A DNA stretch of 64,000 bases from Nitratireductor sp. XY-223 (GTDB lineage Bacteria; Pseudomonadota; Alphaproteobacteria; Rhizobiales; Rhizobiaceae): positions 806,001-870,000 of the forward strand of contig NZ_SPNT01000001.1 of the NCBI RefSeq assembly GCF_004959855.1, given 5' to 3'. The position numbers and the translations under genes were made by a program. Shown here one piece after another: positions 28,419 through 39,179 of this stretch. The notes beneath the pieces are model-generated. The model searched no databases, was not told the origin of the DNA, and saw nothing but the letters and a program-made list of their open reading frames with translations. Numbering within the stretch: position 1 is the stretch's first letter; each line of letters opens with the position of its first letter.

Positions 28419-30461
28419 ATGAACAGGAAACTCGCATGGTCAATCGGCATCCTGATGGCGACGGCAAGCCCGGCACTGGCCCAGCAGACGGGACAGGCCG
28501 CCTTCGATGCCTGGTTGCAGTCCTATCGCGATCTGGGCGCGACGGCGTCCTACGATTCGGCCAGGGATAGCGGCGGGACGCTGACCGTCACCGGGCTCGA
28601 CCTCTCGTTTGAAACCACGTTCTCGATCCCGGATCCGGACGAGGACGGAGAAGACCTGACGCTGGATATCGACTTTTCCTGGACGAGCGAGCAGGTCGTT
28701 GCCACGAACATGACCGCGGAAGGGAACCTGTTCAGCGTCGACAGGATGACGATCGCCGACGGCAGCCTCTTTTCCGTTCGCCTCGATCCCGAGGGCGAGG
28801 ATGACGACATCGTTCTTGAATCGCGCATGGACGGGTTCGAACTGATCAAGGGAACCTGGCCGGCCCTGCCGAAACTGGCCGAAGATCCGCAGCGGCCCTT
28901 CAGCAGGTGGCTGCCGCTGCTGCGTACGATCAAGGACACGTCCTTCGAGGAAGAGCGCGTCAGCCGTCTGACATTCGATTTCCACGGTGGCGACAGCATT
29001 GAGGGCGCGAAGGTGGAATCGGTGGTCGAGGACCTGGTCGTGCGGGACATGCATGACGGCCGGATCGCCGAATACGGCACCGGACAGGTCCGGCAGGAAA
29101 CCACCTTTCCGATGGAAGACGGAGAAACCTATACGGAAACCACCACCATTGCAGGCACCGCGATGACCGGGCTTGATTATACGGCATTGCTGGCGCTCAT
29201 CGACCCGCAGGCCCGCGGCTCCGGCGAATTCAAACAGTTCATAGGTTCGGTGTCGAGCAACGGCTACAGGGTGGAAAGCCCGTACTACGATGCCGCGGTC
29301 GACCTCAGCGGCTATGAAAACGTTCAGCTGCGCGCGCCCGAGACCGATCTGCTGGCGACGCTGGACCGGCTTGTCACATCCGGGGAGGAGCCGGACCCGG
29401 CGACCGTCATCCTCATGGTGGTCGACGTCTACCGGTCGATTTCGCTGGGGCGGGCATTTGCCGACGGCATATCCTTCGGCTTCGACATTGACCCGGACGT
29501 CACCGGATCGGGCGGCATCGGCCAGATCGTCCTTTCGAACGTGAGCGCCGACGGGCTGGAGGAGTTCTCCATCTCATCCATGGAGATCGATCTGGGCACC
29601 GAAGGGTCGTTCTCGCTCGGCAGGTTCTTCTTCGGCGACATCGAATTCGCGCCTTATGGACCGATCAAGGCGTTCGCCTCTGACCTGGACAATCTGGACG
29701 AGCCCGATCCGCTCGAGGTGGCTCGGATATTCACGCCGCGTTCCATAGCCGCGGAGATTGCGGGCCTGGCGCTTGTCGGCGTCGTTCCGGAAGGCGATTT
29801 CAGCCTCGACAGATACTACATGGACATGAAGTCGGTCGTGCCGCCGATCCCGACATCGTTCGAGGTATCGACGGAGGGTCTGGAGATGCCCGTTGCCGCG
29901 CTCGACGACCAGGAAGTCATCGATGTGCTCCAGGCCGTCGGCATCGATGTGCTGCGGCTGACCGAGAAAATCAGGATGCGCTGGGACCCGGACACCGAGG
30001 ACCTGATCATCGAGAACCTCGTGGTCGAACTCGGACAGATCGGCAAGGTGCGGGCCAGCGCGCGGCTCGGCGGGTTGGCAAGGTCGGTGCTTGAGAACCC
30101 GCAGCAGTTCCAGGCGCTGATCGCGACCTTGAACATCAAGGCATTCGAGCTGGAACTCGTCAATGAGGGCGGGGTCGAAACGGCACTCGCGCTGATGGCC
30201 GAGGAATCGGATGTCAGCGAGAACCTGATGGCCGAACTGCTTCTGGAACAGCTCAGGCAGGCACTCGCGGTTATCGACAACGAGGACTTCACCATGATGG
30301 TGATGGAGGCCGCCGAGGCGTTCATTGACGATCCGCGCAATCTCAGCCTGACGATCGCGCCCGGGCGCTCCATCCCGGTATCGCAGGTCGCGGCCGGCGT
30401 GATGACAGCGCCGCAGATGCTGCCGGAACTGCTCGGCGTCAGCGTCGAGGCCAACCGGTAG
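28419..30461 (+). CDS. Large exported protein of unknown function
   Basis: 680 residues from the ATG at 28419; the frame is open to 28338 but only the later ATG gives a signal peptide (lysine-containing n-region, hydrophobic core, cut near ALAQQ). The mature protein is strongly acidic, with many alternating beta-like stretches and repeated phrases such as GLEEFSISSMEIDLG and LIIENLVVELGQIGKV, suggesting a long repetitive beta structure in the periplasm. No membrane helix or catalytic motif stands out. I cannot assign a family. It ends at a bidirectional terminator shared with icd. Confidence 0.85.
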   Translation: MNRKLAWSIGILMATASPALAQQTGQAAFDAWLQSYRDLGATASYDSARDSGGTLTVTGLDLSFETTFSIPDPDEDGEDLTLDIDFSWTSEQVVATNMTAEGNLFSVDRMTIADGSLFSVRLDPEGEDDDIVLESRMDGFELIKGTWPALPKLAEDPQRPFSRWLPLLRTIKDTSFEEERVSRLTFDFHGGDSIEGAKVESVVEDLVVRDMHDGRIAEYGTGQVRQETTFPMEDGETYTETTTIAGTAMTGLDYTALLALIDPQARGSGEFKQFIGSVSSNGYRVESPYYDAAVDLSGYENVQLRAPETDLLATLDRLVTSGEEPDPATVILMVVDVYRSISLGRAFADGISFGFDIDPDVTGSGGIGQIVLSNVSADGLEEFSISSMEIDLGTEGSFSLGRFFFGDIEFAPYGPIKAFASDLDNLDEPDPLEVARIFTPRSIAAEIAGLALVGVVPEGDFSLDRYYMDMKSVVPPIPTSFEVSTEGLEMPVAALDDQEVIDVLQAVGIDVLRLTEKIRMRWDPDTEDLIIENLVVELGQIGKVRASARLGGLARSVLENPQQFQALIATLNIKAFELELVNEGGVETALALMAEESDVSENLMAELLLEQLRQALAVIDNEDFTMMVMEAAEAFIDDPRNLSLTIAPGRSIPVSQVAAGVMTAPQMLPELLGVSVEANR

Positions 30462-30469
30462 CGCAAACG

Positions 30470-30500
30470 AAAAACCCCGCCGCAAGCGGCGGGGTTTCTT
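30470..30500. terminator. Bidirectional terminator between the exported protein and icd
   Basis: AAACCCCGCCGC (30472-30483) and GCGGCGGGGTTT (30486-30497) pair perfectly around a 2-base tip. A's on one side and T's on the other let it act in both directions. Confidence 0.9.
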
Positions 30501-30522
30501 CAAGGTGCAATTCGAAAAGGCG

Positions 30523-31737
30523 TCAGGATCCCATTGCCTGCTGCAGGTTCTCGTCGACCTTGTCGAGGAAGCCGATGGTCGACAGCCACGGCTGGTCGGG
30601 ACCGATCAGGAGCGCCAGGTCCTTGGTCATGTGGCCGCCCTCGACGGTGGCCACACACACCTCTTCCAGCGTCCTGGCGAAGCGGGCGAGCTCGGCATTG
30701 TCGTCGAGCTTGGCCCGGTGGCTGAGGCCGCGGGTCCACGCGAAGATCGAGGCGATCGAGTTTGTCGAGGTTTCCTCGCCCTTCTGATGCTGGCGGTAGT
30801 GGCGAGTGACCGTCCCGTGGGCCGCTTCCGCTTCAACCGTCTTGCCGTCCGGCGTCATCAGCACGGAGGTCATCAGGCCAAGCGAGCCGAAGCCCTGGGC
30901 GACGGTGTCGGACTGCACGTCGCCGTCGTAGTTCTTGCAGGCCCAGACGTAGCCGCCGGACCATTTGAGGTTGGCCGCGACCATGTCGTCGATGAGCCGG
31001 TGCTCGTAGGTGATGCCGGCTTCCTTGAAGGCGTCCTCGAACTCGGCCTCGTAGATGGCTTGGAAGATGTCCTTGAAGCGGCCGTCATAGACCTTGAGGA
31101 TCGTGTTCTTGGTGGAGAGGTAGACCGGCACCTTGCGTTGCAGGCCGTAGTTCAGGGAGGCGCGTGCGAAATCCTCGATGGACTTGTCGAGATTGTACAT
31201 GCCCATCGCGATGCCGGCGCCGGGCGCGTCGAAGATCTCGTATTCCTGCTCCTTGCCGTCTTCGCCGACGAACTTCATGAACAGCTTGCCCTTGCCGGGG
31301 AACTTGAAATCGGTGGCGCGGTACTGGTCGCCGAAGGCGTGGCGGCCGACGATGACCGGACGAGTCCAGCCGGGCACGAGGCGCGGCACGTTCTTGCAGA
31401 TGATCGGCTCGCGGAAGATGACGCCGCCGAGGATGTTGCGGATCGTGCCGTTGGGCGAACGCCACATCTTCTTCAGGCTGAATTCCTCGACACGGGCCTC
31501 GTCGGGCGTAATCGTCGCGCATTTGACGCCGACGCCGTACTCTTTGATGGCGTTGGCAGCGTCGACCGTTATCTGGTCGTTCGTCGCGTCGCGGCTCTCG
31601 ATGCCGAGGTCGTAATACTTCAGGTCGATGTCCAGATAGGGGTGTACCAGCTTGTCCTTGATGAACTGCCAGATGATCCTGGTCATCTCGTCGCCGTCCA
31701 GCTCGACGACCGGGTTTTCGACCTTGATTTTTGCCAT
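30523..31737 (-). CDS. icd: NADP-dependent isocitrate dehydrogenase, eukaryote-like dimeric type
   Basis: 404 residues, starting [21 protein letters not shown], the type II (eukaryote-like) form normal in rhizobia. The substrate loop [12 protein letters not shown], the metal/substrate residues in [20 protein letters not shown] and the coenzyme loop [14 protein letters not shown] are present, the latter with the H/R residues that favour NADP. It oxidises isocitrate to 2-oxoglutarate in the TCA cycle. Single-gene unit, convergent with the exported-protein gene. Confidence 0.98.
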   Translation of the reverse strand: MAKIKVENPVVELDGDEMTRIIWQFIKDKLVHPYLDIDLKYYDLGIESRDATNDQITVDAANAIKEYGVGVKCATITPDEARVEEFSLKKMWRSPNGTIRNILGGVIFREPIICKNVPRLVPGWTRPVIVGRHAFGDQYRATDFKFPGKGKLFMKFVGEDGKEQEYEIFDAPGAGIAMGMYNLDKSIEDFARASLNYGLQRKVPVYLSTKNTILKVYDGRFKDIFQAIYEAEFEDAFKEAGITYEHRLIDDMVAANLKWSGGYVWACKNYDGDVQSDTVAQGFGSLGLMTSVLMTPDGKTVEAEAAHGTVTRHYRQHQKGEETSTNSIASIFAWTRGLSHRAKLDDNAELARFARTLEEVCVATVEGGHMTKDLALLIGPDQPWLSTIGFLDKVDENLQQAMGS

Positions 31738-31926
31738 ATGAAAAAGCCTCGTTACTGAAAAAATGGGACCCCGCCCACGGGAAAGCCGTGATGTTCGCGG
31801 CTCCTATACCATTGTGGTGGCGGAAGGCAAAGGCGCGGCCACCCCTCAATTTGTATTAGAACGGGTCAGGGCCTTCCCGCCGGCACCGTTTGTGCTATCA
31901 GGGCCTTTGCAGCAGGAGATAAATGC

Positions 31927-32838
31927 ATGGAATTCAATTCGGCCACGTTCGAGGACGATGTCCGGCGCATCCACTACATGTCGGCCGGCGATCCCTCGAA
32001 GCCGCTGATGCTGTGCCTGCACGGCTTTCCGGAATACTGGGGCGGCTGGCGCGACATCATGCCGTATCTGGCCGAAACCCATAACGTGGTGGCTCCCGAT
32101 CAGCGCGGCTTCGGAAAATCGTTCAAGCCCGAAGGCGAGGAAGCCTACCAGACCCGCCATCTGGTCGCCGACATGGCGGCGCTTGCCGACCACCTGTCCC
32201 CGGACGCGCCGTTCGTCCTTTTTGGCCATGACTGGGGATCGGCCGTCGCCTATTCCTTCGCCTTCAGCCGCGCCGACCGGCTGAAAGCCCTGATCGTCGC
32301 AAATGGCGTGCATCCCTATTGCTTTCAGAAGGCGATCATCGAAGATCCAGCCCAGCGGGCAGCCAGCCAGTACATGAATTTCCTGCGCAGCGATCGCGCC
32401 GAGGCTGTCATGCGCGCCGACGATTTCGCCAAAACGTTGAACATGATTTCAGGCTTTTCCGCAGCCGGCTGGATGAGCGATGCCGTCAAGGCCGACTACC
32501 GCGCGGCCTGGAGCGGCGAGGGAGCGATGCGGGCGATGCTCAACTGGTACCGCTCTTCTCCGGTCGTCGTGCCGCCGGTGGAGCAGGCAGCGTCAGAACT
32601 GGAGGGGACGATACCGGTCTATGCGCTTCCCGCCGATGCCCTGCGGGTTGATGTTCCGCACCTGGTGGTGTGGGGCGATGCCGACGAGGCGTTGCGGCCT
32701 TCCTGTCTCGAGGGCCTCGACCGGTTTGCCGACGATCTGGCGGTCGAAACGATCCCGGGCACGGGTCACTGGATCCTGCACGAGCGGCCCGCCGAGGTCT
32801 CGCATATCGTCGGCAACTGGCTTTCGAGGCTGGACTGA
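31927..32838 (+). CDS. Alpha/beta hydrolase, epoxide hydrolase/dehalogenase type
   Basis: 303 residues. The nucleophile is an aspartate, D102 in FGHDWGS, as in epoxide hydrolases and haloalkane/haloacid dehalogenases, not a serine. LHGFPEYWGGWR supplies the oxyanion H-G motif and PDQRGFGKS follows; the catalytic histidine is in PGTGHWILHE near the C-terminus. A cap domain lies between about residues 130 and 215. The natural substrate is unknown. It precedes trmJ by 86 bases on the same strand. Confidence 0.88.
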   Translation: MEFNSATFEDDVRRIHYMSAGDPSKPLMLCLHGFPEYWGGWRDIMPYLAETHNVVAPDQRGFGKSFKPEGEEAYQTRHLVADMAALADHLSPDAPFVLFGHDWGSAVAYSFAFSRADRLKALIVANGVHPYCFQKAIIEDPAQRAASQYMNFLRSDRAEAVMRADDFAKTLNMISGFSAAGWMSDAVKADYRAAWSGEGAMRAMLNWYRSSPVVVPPVEQAASELEGTIPVYALPADALRVDVPHLVVWGDADEALRPSCLEGLDRFADDLAVETIPGTGHWILHERPAEVSHIVGNWLSRLD

Positions 32839-32924
32839 TGGCGAGGACCGGCACCGATCTGGCCTTCCTTGCGCCATCGGGATGTGTCAGTTACGCCAGA
32901 TGCGATGCATGAACCGGTAAGACC

Positions 32925-33755
32925 ATGGCAGGAACCGACAGACAGAGGGAATTGATGACCGGCGGGCCGGCGGTTGTCCTCGTCGAGCCGCAGCTCGGCG
33001 AGAACATCGGAATGGTGGCGCGGGCGATGGCGAATTTCGGGCTGTCGGAGCTGCGCCTCGTCAATCCGCGCGACGGGTGGCCGAGCGAGACGGCGCGCGC
33101 CGCGGCGAGCAAGGCCGACCACGTGATCGACGGGGCGTCGGTGTACGGAACCCTTGAAGAGGCGATCGCGGATCTCAATTTCGTTTTTGCCACGACCGCG
33201 CGTGAGCGGGACGGCTTCAAGCCGGTTCGCGGTCCGGTCGATGCGGCTGCCGACCTGCGCCGCAGGATCGACGCCGGCGAGAAATGCGGCGTTCTGTTCG
33301 GCCGCGAGCGCTGGGGGCTGAGCAACGAGGAGGTCGGACTGGCGGACGAGATCGTCACCTATCCGGTCAATCCGGCCTTTGCGTCCCTCAATATCGCCCA
33401 GGCGGTGCTGCTGATGTCCTACGAATGGATGAAGACCAGCCCAGAGGGCGGCTCGCAGACGCCGTTCACCCAGACCGAGATGCAACCGGCGACAAAGGCC
33501 GACCTGCAGGGGCTGTTCGACCATCTCGAGGAGGCGCTGGAGGCGCGGGGCTATTTCCGTCCGCCGGACAAGAAACCGAAAATGGTCGACAACCTGCGCG
33601 CGGTGCTGAGCCGGCAGGGCTTCTTCAAGCCCGAAATCCGACTGTTGCGCGGCGTTATCCGTTCGCTTGACCATTTCAGCCGGCAGGCGCCGAAGGGTAG
33701 CGGACCGGCGGGCCGGGACAACGAGCCGGCCGGGCCCGGGGAGCTGGAGCAGTGA
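32925..33755 (+). CDS. trmJ: tRNA (cytidine/uridine-2'-O-)-methyltransferase TrmJ
   Basis: 276 residues of the SPOUT (trefoil-knot) RNA methyltransferase class. Motifs are [18 protein letters not shown] at the N-terminus, [15 protein letters not shown] in the middle and the knot-forming [13 protein letters not shown]. The extra C-terminal helical region (about 165-276) is the TrmJ dimer/tRNA part. TrmJ methylates position 32 of the anticodon loop. The stop overlaps the GTG start of murI by four bases, so the two are coupled. A second ATG at residue 11 could also be the start. Confidence 0.93.
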   Translation: MAGTDRQRELMTGGPAVVLVEPQLGENIGMVARAMANFGLSELRLVNPRDGWPSETARAAASKADHVIDGASVYGTLEEAIADLNFVFATTARERDGFKPVRGPVDAAADLRRRIDAGEKCGVLFGRERWGLSNEEVGLADEIVTYPVNPAFASLNIAQAVLLMSYEWMKTSPEGGSQTPFTQTEMQPATKADLQGLFDHLEEALEARGYFRPPDKKPKMVDNLRAVLSRQGFFKPEIRLLRGVIRSLDHFSRQAPKGSGPAGRDNEPAGPGELEQ

Positions 33756-34546
33756 GCGGCGGGCCGATCCTGCTGTTCGATTCCGGGATCGGAGGCCTGA
33801 CCGTCCTTCGCGAGGCGCGGGTCCTGATGCCGGAGCGTCGCTTCGTCTATGTCGCGGACGATGCCGGTTTTCCCTATGGCGTGTGGGGCGAGGGCGATCT
33901 CACCAAACGCATCGTGACGATGTTCGAACAACTGATTTCGGACCATGAGCCGGCACAATGCGTGATTGCCTGCAACACGGCATCGACACTGGTGCTCGAG
34001 CCGTTGCGCACCGCGTTTCCCGATATGCCCTTCGTCGGCACGGTGCCGGCCATCAAGCCGGCCTCGGAGCGGACGCGATCCGGGCTGGTGAGCGTCCTGG
34101 CTACGCCGGGGACGGTGCGGCGTGCCTATACGCGCGACCTCATCCAGTCCTTTGCCGCCCAGTGCCATGTGCGGTTGGTCGGTTCGGAGTACCTCGCCGG
34201 GCTGGCGGAAGCCTATATTCGCGGCGATCCGGTCAAACATCGGCAAATCCTGGCGGAGATCGAGCCCTGTTTCGTCGAACAGGACGGCCAAAAGACCGAT
34301 ATTGTCGTGCTTGCCTGCACGCACTATCCTTTCCTGGCCAACCAGTTCCGCCGCCTGGCGCCCTGGCCTGTCGACTGGCTCGATCCGGCGGAGGCAATCG
34401 CCAAGCGCGCCCAGTCGCTGCTTGCGCCGCAGGACGCGGTTTCCGAGGAGCCGGACATTGCCGTGTTCACCTCCAACGAGCCGGATTTCGCCGTCAGGCG
34501 GCTGCTGAACGGCTTCGGGCTGGCGCTGGCGCCGATGCGCCATTGA
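33752..34546 (+). CDS. murI: Glutamate racemase
   Basis: 264 residues starting with GTG, overlapping the trmJ stop (GTGA). The two catalytic cysteines are in IACNTAS and VLACTHYPF, and [11 protein letters not shown] is the N-terminal family motif. MurI makes D-glutamate for peptidoglycan without a cofactor. Gene pairing trmJ-murI upstream of rpsD is familiar from rhizobial chromosomes. An intrinsic terminator follows. Confidence 0.95.
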   Translation: MSGGPILLFDSGIGGLTVLREARVLMPERRFVYVADDAGFPYGVWGEGDLTKRIVTMFEQLISDHEPAQCVIACNTASTLVLEPLRTAFPDMPFVGTVPAIKPASERTRSGLVSVLATPGTVRRAYTRDLIQSFAAQCHVRLVGSEYLAGLAEAYIRGDPVKHRQILAEIEPCFVEQDGQKTDIVVLACTHYPFLANQFRRLAPWPVDWLDPAEAIAKRAQSLLAPQDAVSEEPDIAVFTSNEPDFAVRRLLNGFGLALAPMRH

Positions 34547-34580
34547 CAAGGTCGCCCGATTGTCATACATCCGCGCGGTC

Positions 34581-34605
34581 ACCGGGCACAGCGCCCGGTT
34601 TTTAT
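34581..34605 (+). terminator. Intrinsic terminator after murI
   Basis: ACCGGGC (34581-34587), a 5-base loop, GCCCGGT (34593-34599) and a run of T's. It separates murI from rpsD. Confidence 0.88.
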
Positions 34606-34736
34606 TACGTGTCCCGTGAATGTCCGCACGCCAAGCAGGCCATTCTGTCAGTCGGCAAAAACAGCCGGCAGAGGAGGGCGCGTTTCCTTCGACCGGTCTG
34701 GAATCAGGCCGGTTAAACCTGTTGAAAGGGAATGCG

Positions 34737-35354
34737 ATGAGTAAGCGCGATTCGTCCAAATACAAACTTGATCGCCGTATGGGCGAGAATATCTGGGGCC
34801 GTCCCAAGTCCCCGGTCAACCGCCGCGAATACGGCCCGGGCCAGCACGGCCAGCGCCGCAAGGGCAAGCTTTCCGACTTCGGCGTGCAGCTGCGCGCCAA
34901 GCAGAAGCTGAAGGGCTACTACGGCGATATCCGCGAAAAACAGTTCCGCAAGATCTACGAAGAAGCCAACCGCCGCAAGGGCGACACGCCGGAGAACCTG
35001 ATCGGTCTTCTGGAATCGCGCCTCGATGCGGTCGTCTACCGCGCCAAGTTCGTGCCGACGATCTTCGCGGCACGGCAGTTCGTCAATCACGGCCACGTCA
35101 CGGTCAACGGCGTGCGCACCAACATCCCGTCCTATCGCTGCAAGCCGGGCGATGTGATCGAAGTGCGCGAGAAGTCGAAGCAGATGATACTGGTTCTCGA
35201 GGCCACGCAGCTCGCCGAGCGCGACGTCCCCGAATATATCGAGGCCGACCACAACAAGATGGTTGCCACCTATGTACGCATTCCGACCCTGTCGGATGTC
35301 CCGTACCCGGTTCAGATGGAACCGAACCTCGTCGTCGAATTTTATTCGCGCTAA
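34737..35354 (+). CDS. rpsD: 30S ribosomal protein S4
   Basis: 205 residues from the ATG at 34737, preceded by GAAAGGG. The S4 RNA-binding domain occupies about residues 94-155 ([16 protein letters not shown], then NHGHVTVNG). The N-terminal part lacks the zinc cysteines found in some S4 proteins. S4 nucleates assembly of the small subunit. It stands alone here, away from the alpha operon, with its own terminator, as usual for rhizobia. I saw no clear S4 autoregulatory structure in the leader. Confidence 0.99.
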   Translation: MSKRDSSKYKLDRRMGENIWGRPKSPVNRREYGPGQHGQRRKGKLSDFGVQLRAKQKLKGYYGDIREKQFRKIYEEANRRKGDTPENLIGLLESRLDAVVYRAKFVPTIFAARQFVNHGHVTVNGVRTNIPSYRCKPGDVIEVREKSKQMILVLEATQLAERDVPEYIEADHNKMVATYVRIPTLSDVPYPVQMEPNLVVEFYSR

Positions 35355-35380
35355 GGCGCGGGCACAGTTCATGCGATCAG

Positions 35381-35409
35381 GCCGCCGGCGCAATCCGGCG
35401 GCTTTTTTT
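35381..35409 (+). terminator. Intrinsic terminator after rpsD
   Basis: GCCGCCGG (35381-35388), CGCAAT loop, CCGGCGGC (35395-35402), then seven T's: a textbook rho-independent terminator. Confidence 0.95.
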
Positions 35410-35462
35410 GTTTTCTTGCGCATTGCAACGCGTTAGGAAGTGCGCAGCACGGGAATCCACGC

Positions 35463-36371
35463 ATGAACGTTCACGACCCCGCAGTGAAGAAGTCTGCCGA
35501 GGCGGAACTTGCCGATGCGCCGCAAGGCGATGCCTGCCACCCGATGTTCACCAACGTTCCGTCTTCGGTCGGCTTCAACAAGCTGCGCAAACGTCTGCTG
35601 AGGCAGGCGCGGCAGGCCATTGCCGAATTCGGCATGGTCGGCGGCGGGCGCACGCCGCGATGGCTGGTGGCGCTGTCGGGCGGCAAGGATTCCTACGGGC
35701 TGCTCGCCATTCTGCTCGACCTCAAGTGGCGCGGCCTTCTGCCGGTCGACCTCATCGCCTGCAATCTGGACCAGGGACAGCCGAACTTCCCGAAACACAT
35801 TCTGCCGGAGTTCCTCGAACGAAACGGCGTTCCGCACCGCATCGAATACCAGGACACCTATTCGATCGTCACCGACAAGCTTTCCGAAAACAGCACCTAC
35901 TGCTCGTTATGCTCACGGCTGAGGCGTGGCCATCTTTACCGCATTGCCCGCGAGGAGGGCTGTGACGCGCTGGTCCTCGGCCACCACCGCGAGGATATCC
36001 TCGAGACGCTCTTCATGAACCTCTTCCACGGCGGGCGCCTGGCGGCCATGCCGCCGAAGCTGCTCAATGACGAAAGGGACGTGATGGTGCTGAGGCCGCT
36101 TGCTTTCTGCGCCGAGGACGACCTGGCGAAATTTGCCGAGGCAATGGCCTTCCCGATCATCCCCTGCGACCTGTGCGGTTCGCAGGACGGCCTGCAGCGC
36201 AACGCCATGAAGGCGATGATCGCCGATATCGAGCGCCGCATGCCCGGCCGCAAGGAGGCGATGATCCGGGCGCTCACCAATGTGCGCCCCTCGCATCTAA
36301 TGGACCGGCAGATCTTCGATTTTGCCGGTCTCGATCAACTGGCACAGCCACCTGAAGAAAAGACCAAATGA
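35463..36371 (+). CDS. ttcA: tRNA 2-thiocytidine(32) synthetase TtcA
   Basis: 302 residues. The PP-loop ATP motif SGGKDS lies near residue 73, the iron-sulfur cluster cysteines are in [11 protein letters not shown], and the third ligand region is PCDLCGSQ. TtcA inserts sulfur at C32 of several tRNAs using a [4Fe-4S] cluster. The gene after it starts inside its stop (ATGA), so both are translated together. The N-terminal 30 residues are extra compared with E. coli TtcA; an alternative start at residue 28 (M in HPMFTN) is possible. Confidence 0.95.
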   Translation: MNVHDPAVKKSAEAELADAPQGDACHPMFTNVPSSVGFNKLRKRLLRQARQAIAEFGMVGGGRTPRWLVALSGGKDSYGLLAILLDLKWRGLLPVDLIACNLDQGQPNFPKHILPEFLERNGVPHRIEYQDTYSIVTDKLSENSTYCSLCSRLRRGHLYRIAREEGCDALVLGHHREDILETLFMNLFHGGRLAAMPPKLLNDERDVMVLRPLAFCAEDDLAKFAEAMAFPIIPCDLCGSQDGLQRNAMKAMIADIERRMPGRKEAMIRALTNVRPSHLMDRQIFDFAGLDQLAQPPEEKTK

Positions 36372-37195
36372 CCCTATCCGATTCGGAAATATCAGCGCTG
36401 GTTTCGCTCCTGAAAGAGACCGGCGAGACGGAAATCATGCCGCGCTTTTCCGGCGTCAATGATGCCGAGATCAAACAGAAGCAGGCGTCATGGGACGTGG
36501 TGACGGAGGCTGATACGGCAGCGGAAAAATGCATAGCGAACGTTCTGTCGGCGCGCTATCCGCGGGCGCTGATTGTCGGCGAGGAGGCAGTGGCCGGTGA
36601 ACCCGCGATCATGAACGGCCTGGCGGAGGCGGATCTCGCCTTCGTTATCGACCCGGTCGACGGAACATACAATTTCGCATCCGGCATGCCGACGTTCGGG
36701 ACGATCCTGGCAGTGGTCGCCGGCGGCGAATGCGTGGCGGGCATGATCCACTATCCGGCGGGCGGCGAGACCCTGATGGGCGTTTCCGGAGCCGGCAGCC
36801 GCCTCGTCGAGGCCGATGGGACCGAGCGGCCGGTTCGGGTGTCCGAGCCGGTCGCGCTCGATCAGATGGTCGGCACGGTGTCGTGGGGCTTCATGGAGGA
36901 GCCGCTCAGGAGCCGTGTCGCGGGCGGATTGTCGAAGATCGGCATGTCGTTCGGCTTTCGCTGTTCGGCCTGGGAATACCGGCTGGCGGCGACGGGCAGG
37001 GCGCATTTCGTCGGCGCGCAGAACCTGATGCCCTGGGACCATCTCGCCGGTGTGCTCATCCATTCCGAGGCGGGCGGGTACACGGCGTGCCTCGACGGCT
37101 CACCCTATCGGCCCGGGATCGTCGATGGCGGCCTGATCACCGCGACCGACCCCGAGAGCTGGGCGCTGATTCGCCGGGAGATCTTCGGGCTATAG
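36368..37195 (+). CDS. Inositol monophosphatase-family phosphatase
   Basis: 275 residues. The lithium-sensitive phosphatase fold is shown by TEADTAAEK, the metal-binding [13 protein letters not shown] and the C-terminal WDHLAG. Substrate could be inositol phosphate, PAP (3'-phosphoadenosine 5'-phosphate) or another sugar phosphate; the sequence does not decide. It is coupled to ttcA by an ATGA overlap and ends one base before the convergent Bcr/CflA exporter gene. A PAP phosphatase would fit with sulfur metabolism, but that is speculation. Confidence 0.88.
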   Translation: MTLSDSEISALVSLLKETGETEIMPRFSGVNDAEIKQKQASWDVVTEADTAAEKCIANVLSARYPRALIVGEEAVAGEPAIMNGLAEADLAFVIDPVDGTYNFASGMPTFGTILAVVAGGECVAGMIHYPAGGETLMGVSGAGSRLVEADGTERPVRVSEPVALDQMVGTVSWGFMEEPLRSRVAGGLSKIGMSFGFRCSAWEYRLAATGRAHFVGAQNLMPWDHLAGVLIHSEAGGYTACLDGSPYRPGIVDGGLITATDPESWALIRREIFGL

Positions 37196-37196
37196 G

Positions 37197-38477
37197 TTAC
37201 GCAGGTTCTTTCGGGCGATAGAATAGTCTACCCCGTTCCGTCCACACGATGATGCCGACTGCCGTCCAACCGAAGATCGCGTAGCCCGCCGCGAGCGGTA
37301 TGAGCGTGCCGTTGAACGCCTGGCCGACAATGGCGCCGAGCACCGCGCCGCCGGTAAAACTGATGACGCCCATGACCGACGATGCCGTGCCGGCAATGTG
37401 GCCGAGCGGCTCCATGGCGAGCGCGTTGAAATTGGGCGGCACGAGACCGAAGGCGCCGGTGATGGCGCCGAGCATGAGATAGGCCAGTACGAAGGGCGGC
37501 GTTCCCGACAGACAGATAAGCAGCAGGATCGTGCCGAGTACCGCATAGGCAATGAGTGCGCTGTGCGAGATCAGCCGCATGCCGACCCGCCGCACGAGTG
37601 TTCCGTTGGCGAAATTTAAAACGGCCATGATGCCTGCATTCAGTGCAAAGACGATAACGAACCAGTGCCCGAGATCGTAGACCGATTGGAAGATCTGCTG
37701 GGCCGAGACGATAAAGGCAATGAGACCGCCGAAACACAGGGTCGATGCGAGCGTGTAGCCCATGGCAAGCCTGTTTGTGACCACTTCCCGGAAAGCGTTG
37801 CCGACGGCTGCGAAGGACAGCGGCAGGCGTTCTTCCCTCGGCAGCGTCTCGCGCATGCGGACGCCGCTCCATGCGGCGAGGCCAAGACCGGCGACGCCGA
37901 GGAACACGAAGATCCACTGCCATGAGGCGATATCGACGATGCCCTGGCCGATGGCGGGTGCGACGATCGGTACGATCATGAATATGGTGAATGTGTATGA
38001 CATGACCTGCGCCATGTCGCGTCCGCCGAAACAGTCGCGCACGATTGCGGTGACGACAATGCGTACGGCAGCGGCGAACACACCCTGCGCGAGCCGAAGC
38101 AGCAGCAACGTCGTGAAACTGCCGGCGAAGGCGTCTGCGACGGCGGCGACGGAATAAAGCAGGATTGCCGGAATCAGGACGACCTTGCGCCCGAAGCGAT
38201 CGGATACCGGTCCGAACAGGATCTGCGCGCATCCGAAACCGAGCATGAATACGGTGATCACCGCCTGGCGGTCATTGTCGTCGACGATCGTAAAACTGTC
38301 GCCGATCATCGGCAGCGCGGGCAGCATGATGTCGATCGACAGGGCGACAATCGAGCTGAGCGCCGCAAGAAGGACGATGAACTCGACGAAACCGACGCCG
38401 GCGCGTTCAACCCGTTCAATGCGGCCCTTTGCATTGGCGGATTGTCGACCCGGTTCGGGTTCGCTTCTGGTGTCCAT
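37197..38477 (-). CDS. Bcr/CflA-type MFS drug exporter
   Basis: 426 residues with about 12 membrane helices. After a hydrophilic leader of about 35 residues comes ALSIDIMLPALPMI, then the loop motif FGPVSDRFGRK between helices 2 and 3, both typical of the DHA1 Bcr/CflA group that expels drugs such as bicyclomycin by proton antiport. I chose the ATG at 38477 because it has an AAGGGCAG site; the frame stays open to 38528. The true substrate is unknown. Confidence 0.9.
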   Translation of the reverse strand: MDTRSEPEPGRQSANAKGRIERVERAGVGFVEFIVLLAALSSIVALSIDIMLPALPMIGDSFTIVDDNDRQAVITVFMLGFGCAQILFGPVSDRFGRKVVLIPAILLYSVAAVADAFAGSFTTLLLLRLAQGVFAAAVRIVVTAIVRDCFGGRDMAQVMSYTFTIFMIVPIVAPAIGQGIVDIASWQWIFVFLGVAGLGLAAWSGVRMRETLPREERLPLSFAAVGNAFREVVTNRLAMGYTLASTLCFGGLIAFIVSAQQIFQSVYDLGHWFVIVFALNAGIMAVLNFANGTLVRRVGMRLISHSALIAYAVLGTILLLICLSGTPPFVLAYLMLGAITGAFGLVPPNFNALAMEPLGHIAGTASSVMGVISFTGGAVLGAIVGQAFNGTLIPLAAGYAIFGWTAVGIIVWTERGRLFYRPKEPA

Positions 38478-38662
38478 CTTGCTGCCCTTGGTCCTGCACG
38501 TCTGCGGGCCGCGAAATGGCCTGTGCAATGCGTCTGGTGGTCAATCGGGCGTCATGCGCCCGGGCCGGCTGCGCCTGACATGCAATTCAGGGCTGCAATA
38601 GAGCCGACCTGCAATATCCGCCTATCGTGAAAACGCCGTAAAGACAATACGGTGGAATTACG

Positions 38663-38693
38663 ACGCCGCCGGGATGGTCTCCGTCGGCGGCGT
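38663..38693 (-). terminator. Candidate terminator after ytoQ
   Basis: ACGCCGCCG (38663-38671) and CGGCGGCGT (38685-38693) pair perfectly across 13 bases. Read on the minus strand it follows the ytoQ stop by 18 bases, but the T-run is poor. Confidence 0.5.
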
Positions 38694-38711
38694 CAATACC
38701 CTGAAATCGGG

Positions 38712-39179
38712 CTAGCTCGTGTAACCGGCGAGATTGCCGTTGATCACGTAATCGAGGATGCGGACAATCTGGTCCGGCGTCTCGACGACGGCGAGCGCAG
38801 CCGCGTCGACTTCCTTCAGCGCGTGCTGATGGTCGGGGCCGTGCATGACGACCAGCGGCTTTCCGAGCGCCGCCGCGTAACCGGCATCAAAGGCGGCGTT
38901 CCACTGCTTGTACTTTTCCCCGAACCGCACGACGACGACGTCGGCGTCGCCGATCAGCGTCCGGGTCCGGATCGCGTTGACGCTGGCGCCCTTGTGGTCG
39001 TGCCAGAACTTGTCGGGTTCCTCGCCGAGAATGGAGACGCCGCAATCGTCCGAGGCTTCGTGGTGAGTGACGGGCGCGCTGAATCTGACGGGCAGGTCAG
39101 CGGCCTTGACGCCGGCTTCGATCTGCTCGCGCCAGTCGGTGTGGATTTCGCCGGACAGGTAGACGTTCCAGTTACGCAT
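38712..39179 (-). CDS. ytoQ: YtoQ-family protein (nucleoside deoxyribosyltransferase-like fold)
   Basis: 155 residues. Starts with WNVYLSGEIHTDWR and has the central DADVVVVRFGEKYKQWNAAFDAG block and PLVVMHGP, all familiar from YtoQ proteins, which share a fold with nucleoside 2-deoxyribosyltransferases. Their reaction is not established. The ATG shares one base with the grxD stop (TGATG), so it is made together with the monothiol glutaredoxin. Confidence 0.85.
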   Translation of the reverse strand: MRNWNVYLSGEIHTDWREQIEAGVKAADLPVRFSAPVTHHEASDDCGVSILGEEPDKFWHDHKGASVNAIRTRTLIGDADVVVVRFGEKYKQWNAAFDAGYAAALGKPLVVMHGPDHQHALKEVDAAALAVVETPDQIVRILDYVINGNLAGYTS

